Below are positions 16,116 through 24,704 of a stretch of DNA of 39,371 nt, in pieces (the first letter of the stretch is position 1; every line of letters begins with the position of its first letter). Both the position numbers and the translations under genes were made by a program. This DNA comes from Ornithomonoglobus_A sp045532455 (lineage in GTDB: Bacteria > Bacillota > Clostridia > UBA1381): assembly GCA_045532455.1 (NCBI GenBank), contig JAZSFX010000040.1:1-39371 (forward strand), read 5' to 3'. A model generated the notes under the pieces. It saw only the letters and a list, made by a program, of their open reading frames with translations, searched no databases and had not been told where the DNA came from.

Positions 16116-16269
16116 GTTGGATAGTAAAATATCTGTAACTAAAAAGTAAAATAAAAATATGAATAGTAACACAATTTGTTAATATACATATCTTAAAAAT
16201 ACAAAAATCGACTAATAAAGACTATTTCAACAAATTAACTTTATAGGAAACCTTTATTATGTAAAGTAC

Positions 16270-16298
16270 TTGAAAAACAAAAAAATGTGTGTTATAAT
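16270..16298 (+). promoter_or_regulatory. Promoter of the OFA transporter gene
   Basis: TTGAAA (16270-16275), 17 bases and TATAAT (16293-16298), with TGTGTGT just before the -10. The leader of about 85 bases contains a small hairpin (16324-16346) followed by TTTT. Confidence 0.78.
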
Positions 16299-16390
16299 GT
16301 TCTTTGTGAAAAACTCGAATAGTGCTTAATCGGCAATCTGATTAGCTTTTGTGAGTAAAATTTATCTACTGAAAAGAGGTCATAATAAAC

Positions 16391-17728
16391 ATGAGCAAAA
16401 AAACAACAAGTGGTTGGCGTGAGAATAAGTGGTTTAGAGCAGCAATCCCTGCACTTCTTCTGCATTGCAGTATTGGTACAGTATATTGCTGGTCTATTTT
16501 TAGTCAGGAAATTGCGGACTACATAGGATTCACAAAAGGTGCAACAGAATGGGCATTCAGTTTGGCAATATTCTTTCTTGGAATGTCGGCGGCATTTTTA
16601 GGGAACATTGTAGAAAAGGATATTCATAAGTCATCTTTGATTGCTGCAATTTGCTTTGCGGCGGGTATGGCAGGTACGGGCGGATTTATTTACTATGGAG
16701 GAATGCATCAGGGAAGTGTAGTAGCCTTGGTAGGTATTTATCTTTGCTATGGTGTTATTATGGGTATAGGTCTTGGTACAGGCTATCTTTCTCCTGTTAA
16801 AACACTAATGCTCTGGTTTTCGGATAAAAAGGGATTGGCAACGGGTCTTGCGGTTGCGGGATTTGGTGCAGCAAAGGCTATTGCAAGTCCTATTATGCAA
16901 TCTATGCTTCACACAATGGGTGAGAGTGGTATATATAAAATGTTCTGGATTTTAGCGGCGGTCTATTTCGTAATGATGTTTGTTGGACATCTTCTGCTAA
17001 AGAAGCCTGAGGGCTGGCACGAGCCACAAGGCGAGGAAAAGAAAAACAGTATTGTGAGTGTGTTAAAAACAAAGCCTATCGGCAATTACATAGGAATATG
17101 GTTGATGTTCTATATAAATATCACTTGTGGCCTTGCATTGTTATCTCAGGAAAAAATGATTGTAAAATGTATTGGTCTGGCAAGCTATGTTGGTATTATT
17201 TCTACCATTTCCGCTGTTTTTAATGCGGCGGGACGTCTTGGTTTTTCTGCTTGGGGAGATAAACTAAAGGACAGAAATACTATCTATAAAATTATCTTTA
17301 TAATTTCTATAATTCTTACTTCAGTTGTTATTTTAACAAGTGGTATCAAAAATGGTGCAGGTAATATTGTGTTAACCGCGTTAGTTCTTGTTCTTATTAT
17401 GTTTGTGAATGCAGGTTATGGCGGCGGATTTTCGAATGTGCCTACGCTTCTTTCCGACCATTACGGAATGAGCAATATAAGTGCAATTCATGGTATAACA
17501 CTGTCAGCATGGGCATTTGCAGGACTAAGCGGAAATCAGTTAGCAACCTGGATTGTAAACCGATTTGGTAAAGAAATAGAAGTGGCGGGTAATATGGTAA
17601 ACCCCGTTGGGTATCAGACGGTACTTTATGTAACTGTTGCACTGTATGTTGTTGCATTGCTACTTAGCCTTGTACTTGTAAAAAACAATGTAAAGCGCAC
17701 GGAAGAAGTAAAGCCTGAAATTAATTGA
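16391..17728 (+). CDS. OFA-family MFS transporter (oxalate/formate antiporter-like)
   Basis: 445 residues with about 12 membrane helices. The N-terminus (HCSIGTVYCWSIF) and the loop GLGTGYLSPVKTLMLWFSDKKGLATG are typical of the OFA family, named for the Oxalobacter oxalate:formate antiporter. Characterised members exchange small carboxylates, but most clostridial members have no known substrate. A consensus promoter precedes it, and the RBS is GAGG about 11 bases before the ATG. The DUF89 gene follows after 65 bases, probably on the same transcript. No oxalate-degrading enzymes are nearby, so an oxalate role is not supported. Confidence 0.85.
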   Translation: MSKKTTSGWRENKWFRAAIPALLLHCSIGTVYCWSIFSQEIADYIGFTKGATEWAFSLAIFFLGMSAAFLGNIVEKDIHKSSLIAAICFAAGMAGTGGFIYYGGMHQGSVVALVGIYLCYGVIMGIGLGTGYLSPVKTLMLWFSDKKGLATGLAVAGFGAAKAIASPIMQSMLHTMGESGIYKMFWILAAVYFVMMFVGHLLLKKPEGWHEPQGEEKKNSIVSVLKTKPIGNYIGIWLMFYINITCGLALLSQEKMIVKCIGLASYVGIISTISAVFNAAGRLGFSAWGDKLKDRNTIYKIIFIISIILTSVVILTSGIKNGAGNIVLTALVLVLIMFVNAGYGGGFSNVPTLLSDHYGMSNISAIHGITLSAWAFAGLSGNQLATWIVNRFGKEIEVAGNMVNPVGYQTVLYVTVALYVVALLLSLVLVKNNVKRTEEVKPEIN

Positions 17729-17793
17729 GTTTGCCCTGACGGTAAAGTAAAGTTATCTTCAATAGTGAAGTTTACGAGGAAAGAAGAATTTGT

Positions 17794-18672
17794 ATGGAAA
17801 ATATACGACTTTGCAAGGACTGTGTCTTTTGCCTTATAAATAAATATGCTACTGCTTATCCTGAGGATTGCAGTGAAGAAGAAAAACTTGGCTACATACG
17901 GTCTGTTTTAAAAATTATTTCTGAGGCAGATTTAACCGACAGTGCGCCCACTCTTGTTGCAAAAATTAACACTCTGCAAAAGAAAATGTGGGGAAAAGTA
18001 GAGGATTATAGAGATATTAAACACCACTTTAACAATATTATGCTCTTGGTGGAGAATGAGATAAAAAGTAAAATCGACGCAGGTAACGACCATATTCAAA
18101 GTGCACTGAAGTATTCAATGATGGGTAATTATATTGACTTTGGTGCAGTAGAAAACGTCGATGAGAAAAAGCTGTTTGAGCATATAAACTCCGCAGAGGA
18201 TATTTATGTTAATCAGGAGGAAATAAAAAACCTTAAAAATGACCTCAAAGACGCAAAAAACCTTGTATTCATCACAGATAATTGCGGAGAAATTGTAACA
18301 GATAAGATTTTTATTGAGTATATAATAAAAGAATATCCGCATTTAAAGGTCGAGGTTGTGGTAAGAGGCGCCGATGTGTTAAACGACGCAACAATGACCG
18401 ACGCAAAGCAGGTTGGTCTTACAGACATTGTTCCTGTATTCGATAATGGTACACAAATTGCAGGAACGTGCCTTGATATGATTAGCGAAACATCAAAGGC
18501 TAAAATAGAGAGTGCCGATGTTGTTATTGCAAAGGGACAAGGTAATTTTGAAACACTGAGATTTTGTAAAAAGAATGTATACTACCTATTTATGTGCAAG
18601 TGCGAAATGTTTGCAAAGAGATTTAACGTTGAGCGTTATAGCGGTATGCTTATAAATGATTTGAGGCTATAA
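17794..18672 (+). CDS. DUF89 / damage-control phosphatase (ARMT1-like) family protein
   Basis: 292 residues. The C-terminal half holds the family signatures: DNCGEIVTDK near 160-170 and DVLNDATMTDA near 190-200, which supply the metal-binding Asp and Asn residues, and AKGQGNFETL near 247. Its N-terminus has CKDC and CLINK, as in the bacterial subgroup. Characterised DUF89 proteins are metal-dependent phosphatases that remove damaged or excess phosphometabolites; the substrate of this subgroup is not known to me. It follows the OFA transporter and is closed by a strong terminator. Confidence 0.82.
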   Translation: MENIRLCKDCVFCLINKYATAYPEDCSEEEKLGYIRSVLKIISEADLTDSAPTLVAKINTLQKKMWGKVEDYRDIKHHFNNIMLLVENEIKSKIDAGNDHIQSALKYSMMGNYIDFGAVENVDEKKLFEHINSAEDIYVNQEEIKNLKNDLKDAKNLVFITDNCGEIVTDKIFIEYIIKEYPHLKVEVVVRGADVLNDATMTDAKQVGLTDIVPVFDNGTQIAGTCLDMISETSKAKIESADVVIAKGQGNFETLRFCKKNVYYLFMCKCEMFAKRFNVERYSGMLINDLRL

Positions 18673-18709
18673 AAAAGAAAATCTGCAATTTTGCAGATTT
18701 TCTTTTTTT
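18672..18709. terminator. Terminator after the DUF89 gene
   Basis: AAAAAAGAAAATCTGCAA pairs perfectly with TTGCAGATTTTCTTTTTT around a two-base centre (effective loop four to six bases). It ends in a run of seven Ts and is symmetric, so it could work in both directions. Confidence 0.9.
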
Positions 18710-18753
18710 CAGGATATAGATATTTTTGAACATATACAATAGAATTTATATAT

Positions 18754-18782
18754 TTGCTAAAAAGAGGAAAACAGAGTATAAT
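18754..18782 (+). promoter_or_regulatory. Promoter of the lysR-tdh-kbl unit
   Basis: TTGCTA (18754-18759), 17 bases and a perfect TATAAT (18777-18782), 35 bases before the LysR start codon. Confidence 0.68.
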
Positions 18783-18816
18783 AAAAGTGTGATAAAAGTG
18801 GAGGGGAGTAAAACAT

Positions 18817-19719
18817 ATGACAATACAACAGTGCAAGTATGTGCTCGAAATAGCAAAAACAGGCTCATTCAATAAGGCTGCAAAGCAACTTTTTATTGCG
18901 CAGTCATCACTTTCTATGAGCATTAAGTCGTTGGAGCAGGAGCTGAAAATACAAATATTTGAACGCAGCGGAAACGGTATCCGTTTGACAGATGATGGCT
19001 CAGAGTTTGTAAAATATGCAACACAGATATGCGAAAACAGCGACTTTGTATCGGAAAGATACAGCAGCAACAAAGTTCAGCAAAAGCTATATATTGTAAC
19101 ACAACATTATGACTTTATAGCAGATATTTTCGGGAAAATGCTCGGTAAAATGACTGACATTGATGAATATAAATTTGCTCTTAGAGAAATACAGACGTAT
19201 GACGTTATACGCGAGGTTGAAACTGCGTACAGTGATATTGGCATTCTTGCCATAAAAGACAGTGATTACGATATTATGAAACGTTACCTTGGCAAAAAAG
19301 GTTTGCTTTTTACTCCGTTTTTGCATGCAAAACCACATGTTTTTATGAGAAAGACTCATCCCCTTGCAAGTGTTGAGGTGCTTAATAATGCGGACTTAAA
19401 GGATTTCCCTTATGTTTCATACGAACAGGGCGAGCATAACAGTTCATTTTTTACTGAGGAGATAATGAATGTACCGTATGTTTCGAAGCATATCGAAATC
19501 AGCGACCGCGCAACTCTTATGAATGTACTCCTGCTTACTGATTCGTATACTATCGGTACGGGAATAATGCCCTCTGCACTGAACAGAAAGGACATAGTAA
19601 GCATACCTCTTAAAAGCAAGGAATTTTATATAATAGGCTATATATTAAACGAAGACCGCAAAATTTCTGGTATGCTGGAAAAATTTATTGCTCTTCTCGA
19701 AAAATCATCAAACATGTAA
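18817..19719 (+). CDS. LysR-family transcriptional regulator
   Basis: 300 residues, normal for the family. The winged helix-turn-helix occupies about residues 1-60 (TIQQCKYVLEIAKTGSFNKAAKQL..., SLSMSIKSLEQEL), and the rest is the periplasmic-binding-like effector domain. The RBS is GGAGGGG eight bases before the ATG. It lies 17 bases upstream of tdh on the same strand, so it is probably cotranscribed with tdh-kbl and may control threonine breakdown. The effector is unknown; threonine or glycine is a guess from context. Confidence 0.9.
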   Translation: MTIQQCKYVLEIAKTGSFNKAAKQLFIAQSSLSMSIKSLEQELKIQIFERSGNGIRLTDDGSEFVKYATQICENSDFVSERYSSNKVQQKLYIVTQHYDFIADIFGKMLGKMTDIDEYKFALREIQTYDVIREVETAYSDIGILAIKDSDYDIMKRYLGKKGLLFTPFLHAKPHVFMRKTHPLASVEVLNNADLKDFPYVSYEQGEHNSSFFTEEIMNVPYVSKHIEISDRATLMNVLLLTDSYTIGTGIMPSALNRKDIVSIPLKSKEFYIIGYILNEDRKISGMLEKFIALLEKSSNM

Positions 19720-19736
19720 ATGAAAGGAAAGTTAAT

Positions 19737-20771
19737 ATGAAAGCATTAGTAAAAAAATATGCCCAAAAGGGACTATGGTTTGAGGACGTCCCCGAGCCTG
19801 AAACAGGCAGTAATGACGTAAAAATAAAGATACATAAGACTGCAATATGCGGTACAGATTTACATATTTATAATTGGGACGAATGGTCGCAAAAGACTAT
19901 ACAAACACCTCGCGTTATCGGTCATGAGTATGTTGGCGAAATTGTTGAGGTCGGCGAAAACGTTAGAAATTGGGAAATTGGCGAAATAGTATCAGGTGAG
20001 GGACACATAGTCTGTGGAAGGTGCAGAAACTGCCTTGCAGGTAACGGTCATTTGTGCAGAGAAACTATTGGTGTTGGAGTAAACCGTGATGGTGCATTTG
20101 CACAGTATCTTGTAATACCACAGGAGAATGTACGAAGATGTGAAAAGGATATAAGCGAGGAAATGTACGCTATTTTCGACCCGTTCGGGAACGCGGTACA
20201 CACTGCACTCTCGTTTGAACTCACGGGCGAGGACGTACTTATCACGGGTGCAGGCCCAATCGGTATTATGGCAGCTGCGGTATGTAAGCACGTGGGTGCA
20301 AGACGTGTTGTCATTACCGATATTAACGACGAAAGATTAGAGCTTGCCAAAAAGCTTGGAATACAACATACGGTAAATACTGCAAAGCAAAATCTTTCAG
20401 ATATAATGGAGGAATTGTCTGTTAAAGAGGGCTTTGACGTAGGTCTCGAAATGTCGGGCAGTGAAATTGCACTTAATACAATGGTAGACCATATGATTCA
20501 TGGTGGCAGAATTGCATTGCTTGGACTTTTAAAGAGCGACAGCAAGGTGGACTGGTCGAAAATCATATTCAACGGACTTATCATAAAGGGTATATATGGA
20601 CGCCAAATGCACGAAACCTGGTACAAAATGTCGGCAATGTTGCAGGGCGGACTTGATATATCAAACATAATAACACACAGATTGAATATAACCGATTACG
20701 AAAAAGGCTTTGAGGCTATGAACAGTGGCAAAAGCGGCAAGGTTATTCTCGATTGGACATCATTAAATTAA
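19737..20771 (+). CDS. tdh: L-threonine 3-dehydrogenase Tdh
   Basis: 344 residues of the zinc-dependent medium-chain dehydrogenase family. It oxidises L-threonine to 2-amino-3-ketobutyrate with NAD+. The catalytic zinc region CGTDLHIYNWDEWSQKTI near residue 38 is the specific TDH form, with GHE at about 62-64. The structural zinc cysteines are in CGRCRNCLAGNGHLC near 90-105. The NAD-binding motif is ITGAGPIGIMA. The RBS AAAGGAAAG precedes the ATG. It is followed 16 bases later by kbl, the next enzyme. Confidence 0.95.
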   Translation: MKALVKKYAQKGLWFEDVPEPETGSNDVKIKIHKTAICGTDLHIYNWDEWSQKTIQTPRVIGHEYVGEIVEVGENVRNWEIGEIVSGEGHIVCGRCRNCLAGNGHLCRETIGVGVNRDGAFAQYLVIPQENVRRCEKDISEEMYAIFDPFGNAVHTALSFELTGEDVLITGAGPIGIMAAAVCKHVGARRVVITDINDERLELAKKLGIQHTVNTAKQNLSDIMEELSVKEGFDVGLEMSGSEIALNTMVDHMIHGGRIALLGLLKSDSKVDWSKIIFNGLIIKGIYGRQMHETWYKMSAMLQGGLDISNIITHRLNITDYEKGFEAMNSGKSGKVILDWTSLN

Positions 20772-20787
20772 GGAAAGGAATGTAATT

Positions 20788-21969
20788 ATGAAATCAGCAC
20801 TAAGATATTTTAAAGAAACTTGTGATATAATAGAAAAAGAGGGACTAACCAAAAACGAAAAAATAATAACCTCACCTCAGGGAGCAAAGGTAACACTTAA
20901 TGATGGTAAAAAAGTCATCAATATGTGTGCAAATAACTACCTTGGTCTTGCAAATAATAAAGAGATAATAGACGCGGCAAGGAAAAGCTATGATGAGTAT
21001 GGCTACGGACTTTCATCTGTACGTTTTATCTGTGGCACACAAAGTCTTCATAAAAATTTAGAAGAAAAACTAAGCAAATTTTTGGGTACAGAAGATACAA
21101 TTTTGTATTCATCGTGCTTTGATGCAAATGGCGGTCTTTTCGAAACGCTTCTTGGCGAGGAAGATGCCATTATAAGTGATGAGCTTAACCATGCAAGTAT
21201 TATTGACGGTATCAGACTCTGCAAAGCAAAGAGATTCAGATACAAGAACAATAATATGGAGGATTTAAAAGCAAAGCTCGAGGAGGCAAAGGATTGTCGT
21301 ATAAAACTTATTGCAACAGACGGTGTGTTTTCTATGGACGGAGTTGTTGCAGACCTTAAGAGTATCTGCGACCTTGCAGATGAGTATGATGCACTTGTTA
21401 TGGTTGATGATAGCCATGCAGTAGGATTTATGGGCGCAACGGGCAGAGGAACGCCCGAACACTGCGGTGTCAGTGGTAGAGTAGATATTATAACAGGAAC
21501 ATTTGGTAAGGCTCTTGGCGGTGCGTCAGGCGGATATACGTCGGGCAGAAAGGAAATTATAAATCTTCTTCGTCAGCGTTCAAGACCGTATCTTTTTTCA
21601 AATACGTTAGCACCCGCTGTTGCTGCAGGCTCTCTAAAGGTACTTGAAATAATAGAAACTGACCTCACAATGCGTGAGAAATTATTTTCCAACACAAGAC
21701 TCTTTGCACAAAAGATAAAAGAAATCGGACTTGACGTTATGGACGGTGGAACACCTATTATTCCTATAATGCTTTATGATGAACACAAAGCAGTGGAAAT
21801 GGCAAGACGAATGAACGAAAAGGGTGTTTATGTTGTCGCATTTTCGTATCCTGTTGTTCCAAAGGGAAAGGCGAGAATAAGAACACAACTTTCGGCGGCG
21901 TTAGATGAGGAGGATATTCTTTATATTGTAGAATGTTTTAAACAATCAAAAGAAGAAATGGGATTATAA
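20788..21969 (+). CDS. kbl: 2-amino-3-ketobutyrate CoA ligase (glycine C-acetyltransferase) Kbl
   Basis: 393 residues of the alpha-oxoamine synthase family (PLP-dependent). It cleaves 2-amino-3-ketobutyrate with CoA to glycine and acetyl-CoA, completing threonine degradation after Tdh. The PLP lysine lies in GTFGKALGGASGG near residue 240, and VDDSHAVGFMGATGRG is the conserved cofactor-binding segment. The RBS AAAGGAA precedes the ATG. Related AONS/ALAS enzymes share these motifs, but the tdh neighbour decides the call. Confidence 0.94.
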   Translation: MKSALRYFKETCDIIEKEGLTKNEKIITSPQGAKVTLNDGKKVINMCANNYLGLANNKEIIDAARKSYDEYGYGLSSVRFICGTQSLHKNLEEKLSKFLGTEDTILYSSCFDANGGLFETLLGEEDAIISDELNHASIIDGIRLCKAKRFRYKNNNMEDLKAKLEEAKDCRIKLIATDGVFSMDGVVADLKSICDLADEYDALVMVDDSHAVGFMGATGRGTPEHCGVSGRVDIITGTFGKALGGASGGYTSGRKEIINLLRQRSRPYLFSNTLAPAVAAGSLKVLEIIETDLTMREKLFSNTRLFAQKIKEIGLDVMDGGTPIIPIMLYDEHKAVEMARRMNEKGVYVVAFSYPVVPKGKARIRTQLSAALDEEDILYIVECFKQSKEEMGL

Positions 21970-21974
21970 AATTT

Positions 21975-22013
21975 CGGAGCTGTTTAAAAAGAATTTCTTT
22001 TTAAACAGCTCCG
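21975..22013 (+). terminator. Long hairpin after kbl, probable terminator
   Basis: The 19-base arm 21975-21993 is the exact reverse complement of 21995-22013, giving a stem of about 17 bp. Only TTT follows, so termination may be weak; the length is unusual for a plain terminator. Confidence 0.6.
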
Positions 22014-22043
22014 TTTGGGGATAGGTAAAAAAGATTCAGAATG

Positions 22044-22126
22044 AACAAACTGAGCAGAAGCAAGGCATAGCCTTGCTTTTTGGTTACCCGAAGCTGTATG
22101 CGATACAGCGAGTGGCGAAGTTTGTT
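22044..22126. repeat. Three-way-junction palindromic element
   Basis: Outer stem AACAAACT (22044-22051) pairs with AGTTTGTT (22119-22126). Inside it are AAGCAAGGC-ATA-GCCTTGCTT (22058-22078, followed by TTT) and GCTGTAT-GCG-ATACAGC (22093-22109). This may be a small RNA, or a dispersed intergenic repeat of the REP/MITE kind; copy number cannot be seen from one window. Confidence 0.45.
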
Positions 22127-22283
22127 TATAGCAAAAAGAAATCAATTTAAATGAAATGCAGATTTTTACCGCTTATTTTCGCTGTTTTAGTTTCTTTTTG
22201 CGTTCTGGACTTTTTTAACATTCCCTATTTATTTTTATCAAAAAATATGTTATTATAATAATATAATACAGGAGGCGATAACA

Positions 22284-22931
22284 ATGAACGAACTTATAAT
22301 GACAACAATGGAGATAATAGGAACAGTTGCTTTTGCCATTTCGGGTGCGTTAGTTGCAATAAGCTGCGGCCTTGATGTTTTTGGTGTGATATTTGTAGGC
22401 ATTATCACATCTGTGGGCGGCGGAATGTTAAGGGATATTCTTATAGGCAATTATCCGCCAAAGATATTTTCAAATGAATATATACTCGTTGTTGCGGCAC
22501 TGAGTGCACTGATTGTTTTTATAATTTCGCATATAAACAGACATCACTTTAACACGTTCAAAGAAAAAATCGAACGTATAAATAATTTATTCGATGCAAT
22601 AGGTCTTAGTGCATTTTCGGTTATGGGAACAGAAATGGCGTGTGCGGCAGGGTTTTCGGATAAAGGTGTATTTGTTGTTTTTATGGGAATGTTAACAGGT
22701 GTAGGCGGCGGAATATTCCGCGACGTATTGGTATCAAAAACACCGTATGTTCTAAAAAAACATATATATGCAGTTGCATCTATTGCAGGGAGTTGTTTAT
22801 ATTACATTACAAGCATAAATGCAGAGGATAAATTTGCACTAACAGCACTTTCGATGGTGGTAATAATAGTAATAAGATTACTTGCTGCAAAATACCGTTG
22901 GAAGCTTCCTAAAATAACCCCTGATAATTAA
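22284..22931 (+). CDS. UPF0126 / TRIC-type cation channel family membrane protein
   Basis: 215 residues with about seven membrane helices and an internal duplication: GIITSVGGGMLRDILIG in the first half matches GMLTGVGGGIFRDVLVS in the second, and each half begins with an AIG/SGA-type helix. This two-repeat pattern is diagnostic for the bacterial YicG/YadS (UPF0126) family, related to eukaryotic TRIC channels. The physiological role in bacteria is unsettled. The RBS is GGAGG eight bases before the ATG. Confidence 0.88.
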   Translation: MNELIMTTMEIIGTVAFAISGALVAISCGLDVFGVIFVGIITSVGGGMLRDILIGNYPPKIFSNEYILVVAALSALIVFIISHINRHHFNTFKEKIERINNLFDAIGLSAFSVMGTEMACAAGFSDKGVFVVFMGMLTGVGGGIFRDVLVSKTPYVLKKHIYAVASIAGSCLYYITSINAEDKFALTALSMVVIIVIRLLAAKYRWKLPKITPDN

Positions 22932-22960
22932 TTGACTATTTAATATTTTCGTGGTATACT
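22932..22960 (+). promoter_or_regulatory. Promoter of the glucosaminidase-dhfr unit
   Basis: TTGACT (22932-22937), 17 bases and TATACT (22955-22960), beginning one base after the stop codon of the UPF0126 gene. Confidence 0.72.
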
Positions 22961-22999
22961 TTATGTATATCTTAAATGCTTGGGAGATTTAATTTTCAG

Positions 23000-24694
23000 A
23001 TGAAAAGATTAAAGTTTGTTGTTATATTTGTAATATGTGTTTTTTTTACTCTTGTTGCCAATGCTGAGGAGAATACACTGTTTAGTCCCGACGAGGTAAA
23101 AACAGAGTATGAGAATTATTTTGAATATTCAACCTCGTTTATTGACAACATAAAATGCAAGGGAATAGAGTTAAAAAACGAAAAGCTTATATTTTATATT
23201 GACGGTGATGAAAACGAGATACAACTTAACGTAAAACCAATACCGCTAAATACCACAAACCGCAATATTACATATGAATCAGCCGATACCTCTATCGTAA
23301 CGGTTAATGAGCACGGACTTGTAAAATCACTCAATAAAGGCGGAAAAACAAAGATAAAGGTTGGTTGCGACGGTGTATCCCGGGAGTTTGAAGTTGAGGT
23401 TATAAAGGCAGTAGAGGGTGTTAAGCTATCGCGTGCCGAAATGCTGTTTTATATAGACCAATATTCAAGCGCACCGCTGAAGGCAGAGGTTTTGCCCCTT
23501 GATGCAACCAACAAAAAAGTACATTGGAAAAGCACAGACACTTCTGTTGCATATGTAGACGAAAACGGAGTGGTTTCACCCGTTGGTACAGGCAGTGCAA
23601 AGGTAATAGCAACAACAGATGATGGCGGTTTTAAGGCAGAATGTACCATATACGTAAAATTAGCAAATACACCCGTTAAGGCGCTCTTTTTTACAAATGC
23701 ACCAGACTCTATGAGGGTGGGTGAGCAGTATACCCTTAAAACGTATACATATCCTCAGGATTTAAGCGCTAATCTTATATGGCAAAGCTCGGATGAGAGT
23801 GTTGTTTCGATAAATAACGGACAAATGAGCGCTATATCCGAGGGAATGTCTATGATAAGTGTATCAACACCAGACGGATGCGAGGATTATTTCAACATTG
23901 TTGTTTACGGTGAAAACGAGCAAATATCACCTAAAATTATCTCGCAAAGTTTAGAGGAAAGACTTAAAACTATTACAATGCCCGTAACATACTCAAAAAG
24001 TAAATATACATTAGATGAGGCAATAGTAATACAGATGAAGTCATCGCCCACAACCTTTACAACAAATACGCAAAAAGCAACGCGTAATGACGTGGTAAAA
24101 TATATAGATACAAATAACCTCACCTCAGGATATGGCAAATATCAGTTTTTAGACCTAAGAAAAACAAATGGCATAAGTGAGGACAGATTGAATAAATACC
24201 TTAGCGATAAGGGGATTTTAAAAGGTAAGGCAAAGGTATTTATTGATGCGGCAAGGGCAAGCGAAATTAGTGAGATTTATTTAGCAGTACACTGCACACT
24301 CGAGAGCGGAAACGGTACCTCGGAGCTTGCCTGCGGTGTTAAGCACAAGGATAAAAAGGTGTATAACCTTTTTGGTATAGGCGCATATGATGATAACCCA
24401 ATCGGCGGCGGTGCAGAATATGCGTATAACGAGGGTTGGACAAGCATTGACAAGGCTATTTATGGTGCGGCAAAGTGGATAAGTGCACACTATATAAATT
24501 CAGGACAGAACACACTTTATAAAATGCGCTGGAATCCGTCAAAGCCCGGAACAAATCAATATGCGACAGACGTTGCATGGGCGCAGAAACAGGCGTGTGT
24601 TCTAAAAAGTCTTGTTGAGGGTGTAAATGGAGATATGAGCTTTGATATGTCGCTTTACAAGGGTGATGACGAAATGACAATAAGTTATGAATAA
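23000..24694 (+). CDS. Exported Ig-like (Big2) protein with C-terminal glucosaminidase domain
   Basis: 564 residues from ATG 23000, which starts a clear signal peptide (MKRLKFVVIFVICVFF..., cleavage after ANA near residue 26). GGGAG lies 13 bases upstream; ATG 22976 has no ribosome site. About three Big2-type Ig-like repeats follow (roughly 50-130, 135-215 and 220-300, each with a W/Y-x-S-x-D-x-S-V/I motif and G-x-G/K ending). The C-terminal 200 residues match the N-acetylglucosaminidase (LytB/GH73-like) domain: catalytic Glu435 in LESGNGTSELA, then YNLFGIGAYDDNP and YKMRWNP. It should cut peptidoglycan glycan strands at the cell surface. No sortase motif or SH3 domain is seen. Confidence 0.88.
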   Translation: MKRLKFVVIFVICVFFTLVANAEENTLFSPDEVKTEYENYFEYSTSFIDNIKCKGIELKNEKLIFYIDGDENEIQLNVKPIPLNTTNRNITYESADTSIVTVNEHGLVKSLNKGGKTKIKVGCDGVSREFEVEVIKAVEGVKLSRAEMLFYIDQYSSAPLKAEVLPLDATNKKVHWKSTDTSVAYVDENGVVSPVGTGSAKVIATTDDGGFKAECTIYVKLANTPVKALFFTNAPDSMRVGEQYTLKTYTYPQDLSANLIWQSSDESVVSINNGQMSAISEGMSMISVSTPDGCEDYFNIVVYGENEQISPKIISQSLEERLKTITMPVTYSKSKYTLDEAIVIQMKSSPTTFTTNTQKATRNDVVKYIDTNNLTSGYGKYQFLDLRKTNGISEDRLNKYLSDKGILKGKAKVFIDAARASEISEIYLAVHCTLESGNGTSELACGVKHKDKKVYNLFGIGAYDDNPIGGGAEYAYNEGWTSIDKAIYGAAKWISAHYINSGQNTLYKMRWNPSKPGTNQYATDVAWAQKQACVLKSLVEGVNGDMSFDMSLYKGDDEMTISYE

Positions 24695-24704
24695 GGAGAA
24701 AAGT

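Larger units (their letters stand above)
15807..16390. other. Gene-free intergenic region with inverted repeat and DnaA-box cluster
   Basis: 584 bases between the divergent spoIIIAA (-) and OFA transporter (+) genes. No credible ORF. It is very AT-rich and contains a perfect 14-bp inverted repeat (15980-16013), four DnaA-box-like 9-mers (16029-16115) and the transporter promoter (16270-16298). Confidence 0.8.
21970..22283. other. Structured intergenic region after kbl
   Basis: 314 bases without a gene. It holds a 19-bp perfect inverted repeat (21975-22013), a possible three-way-junction element (22044-22126) with an internal terminator-like hairpin, and an 11-bp inverted repeat GCAAAAAGAAA (22131-22141) with its complement at 22191-22201. 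TATAAT at 22254-22259 may be the -10 of the next gene, but no good -35 is visible. Confidence 0.75.
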
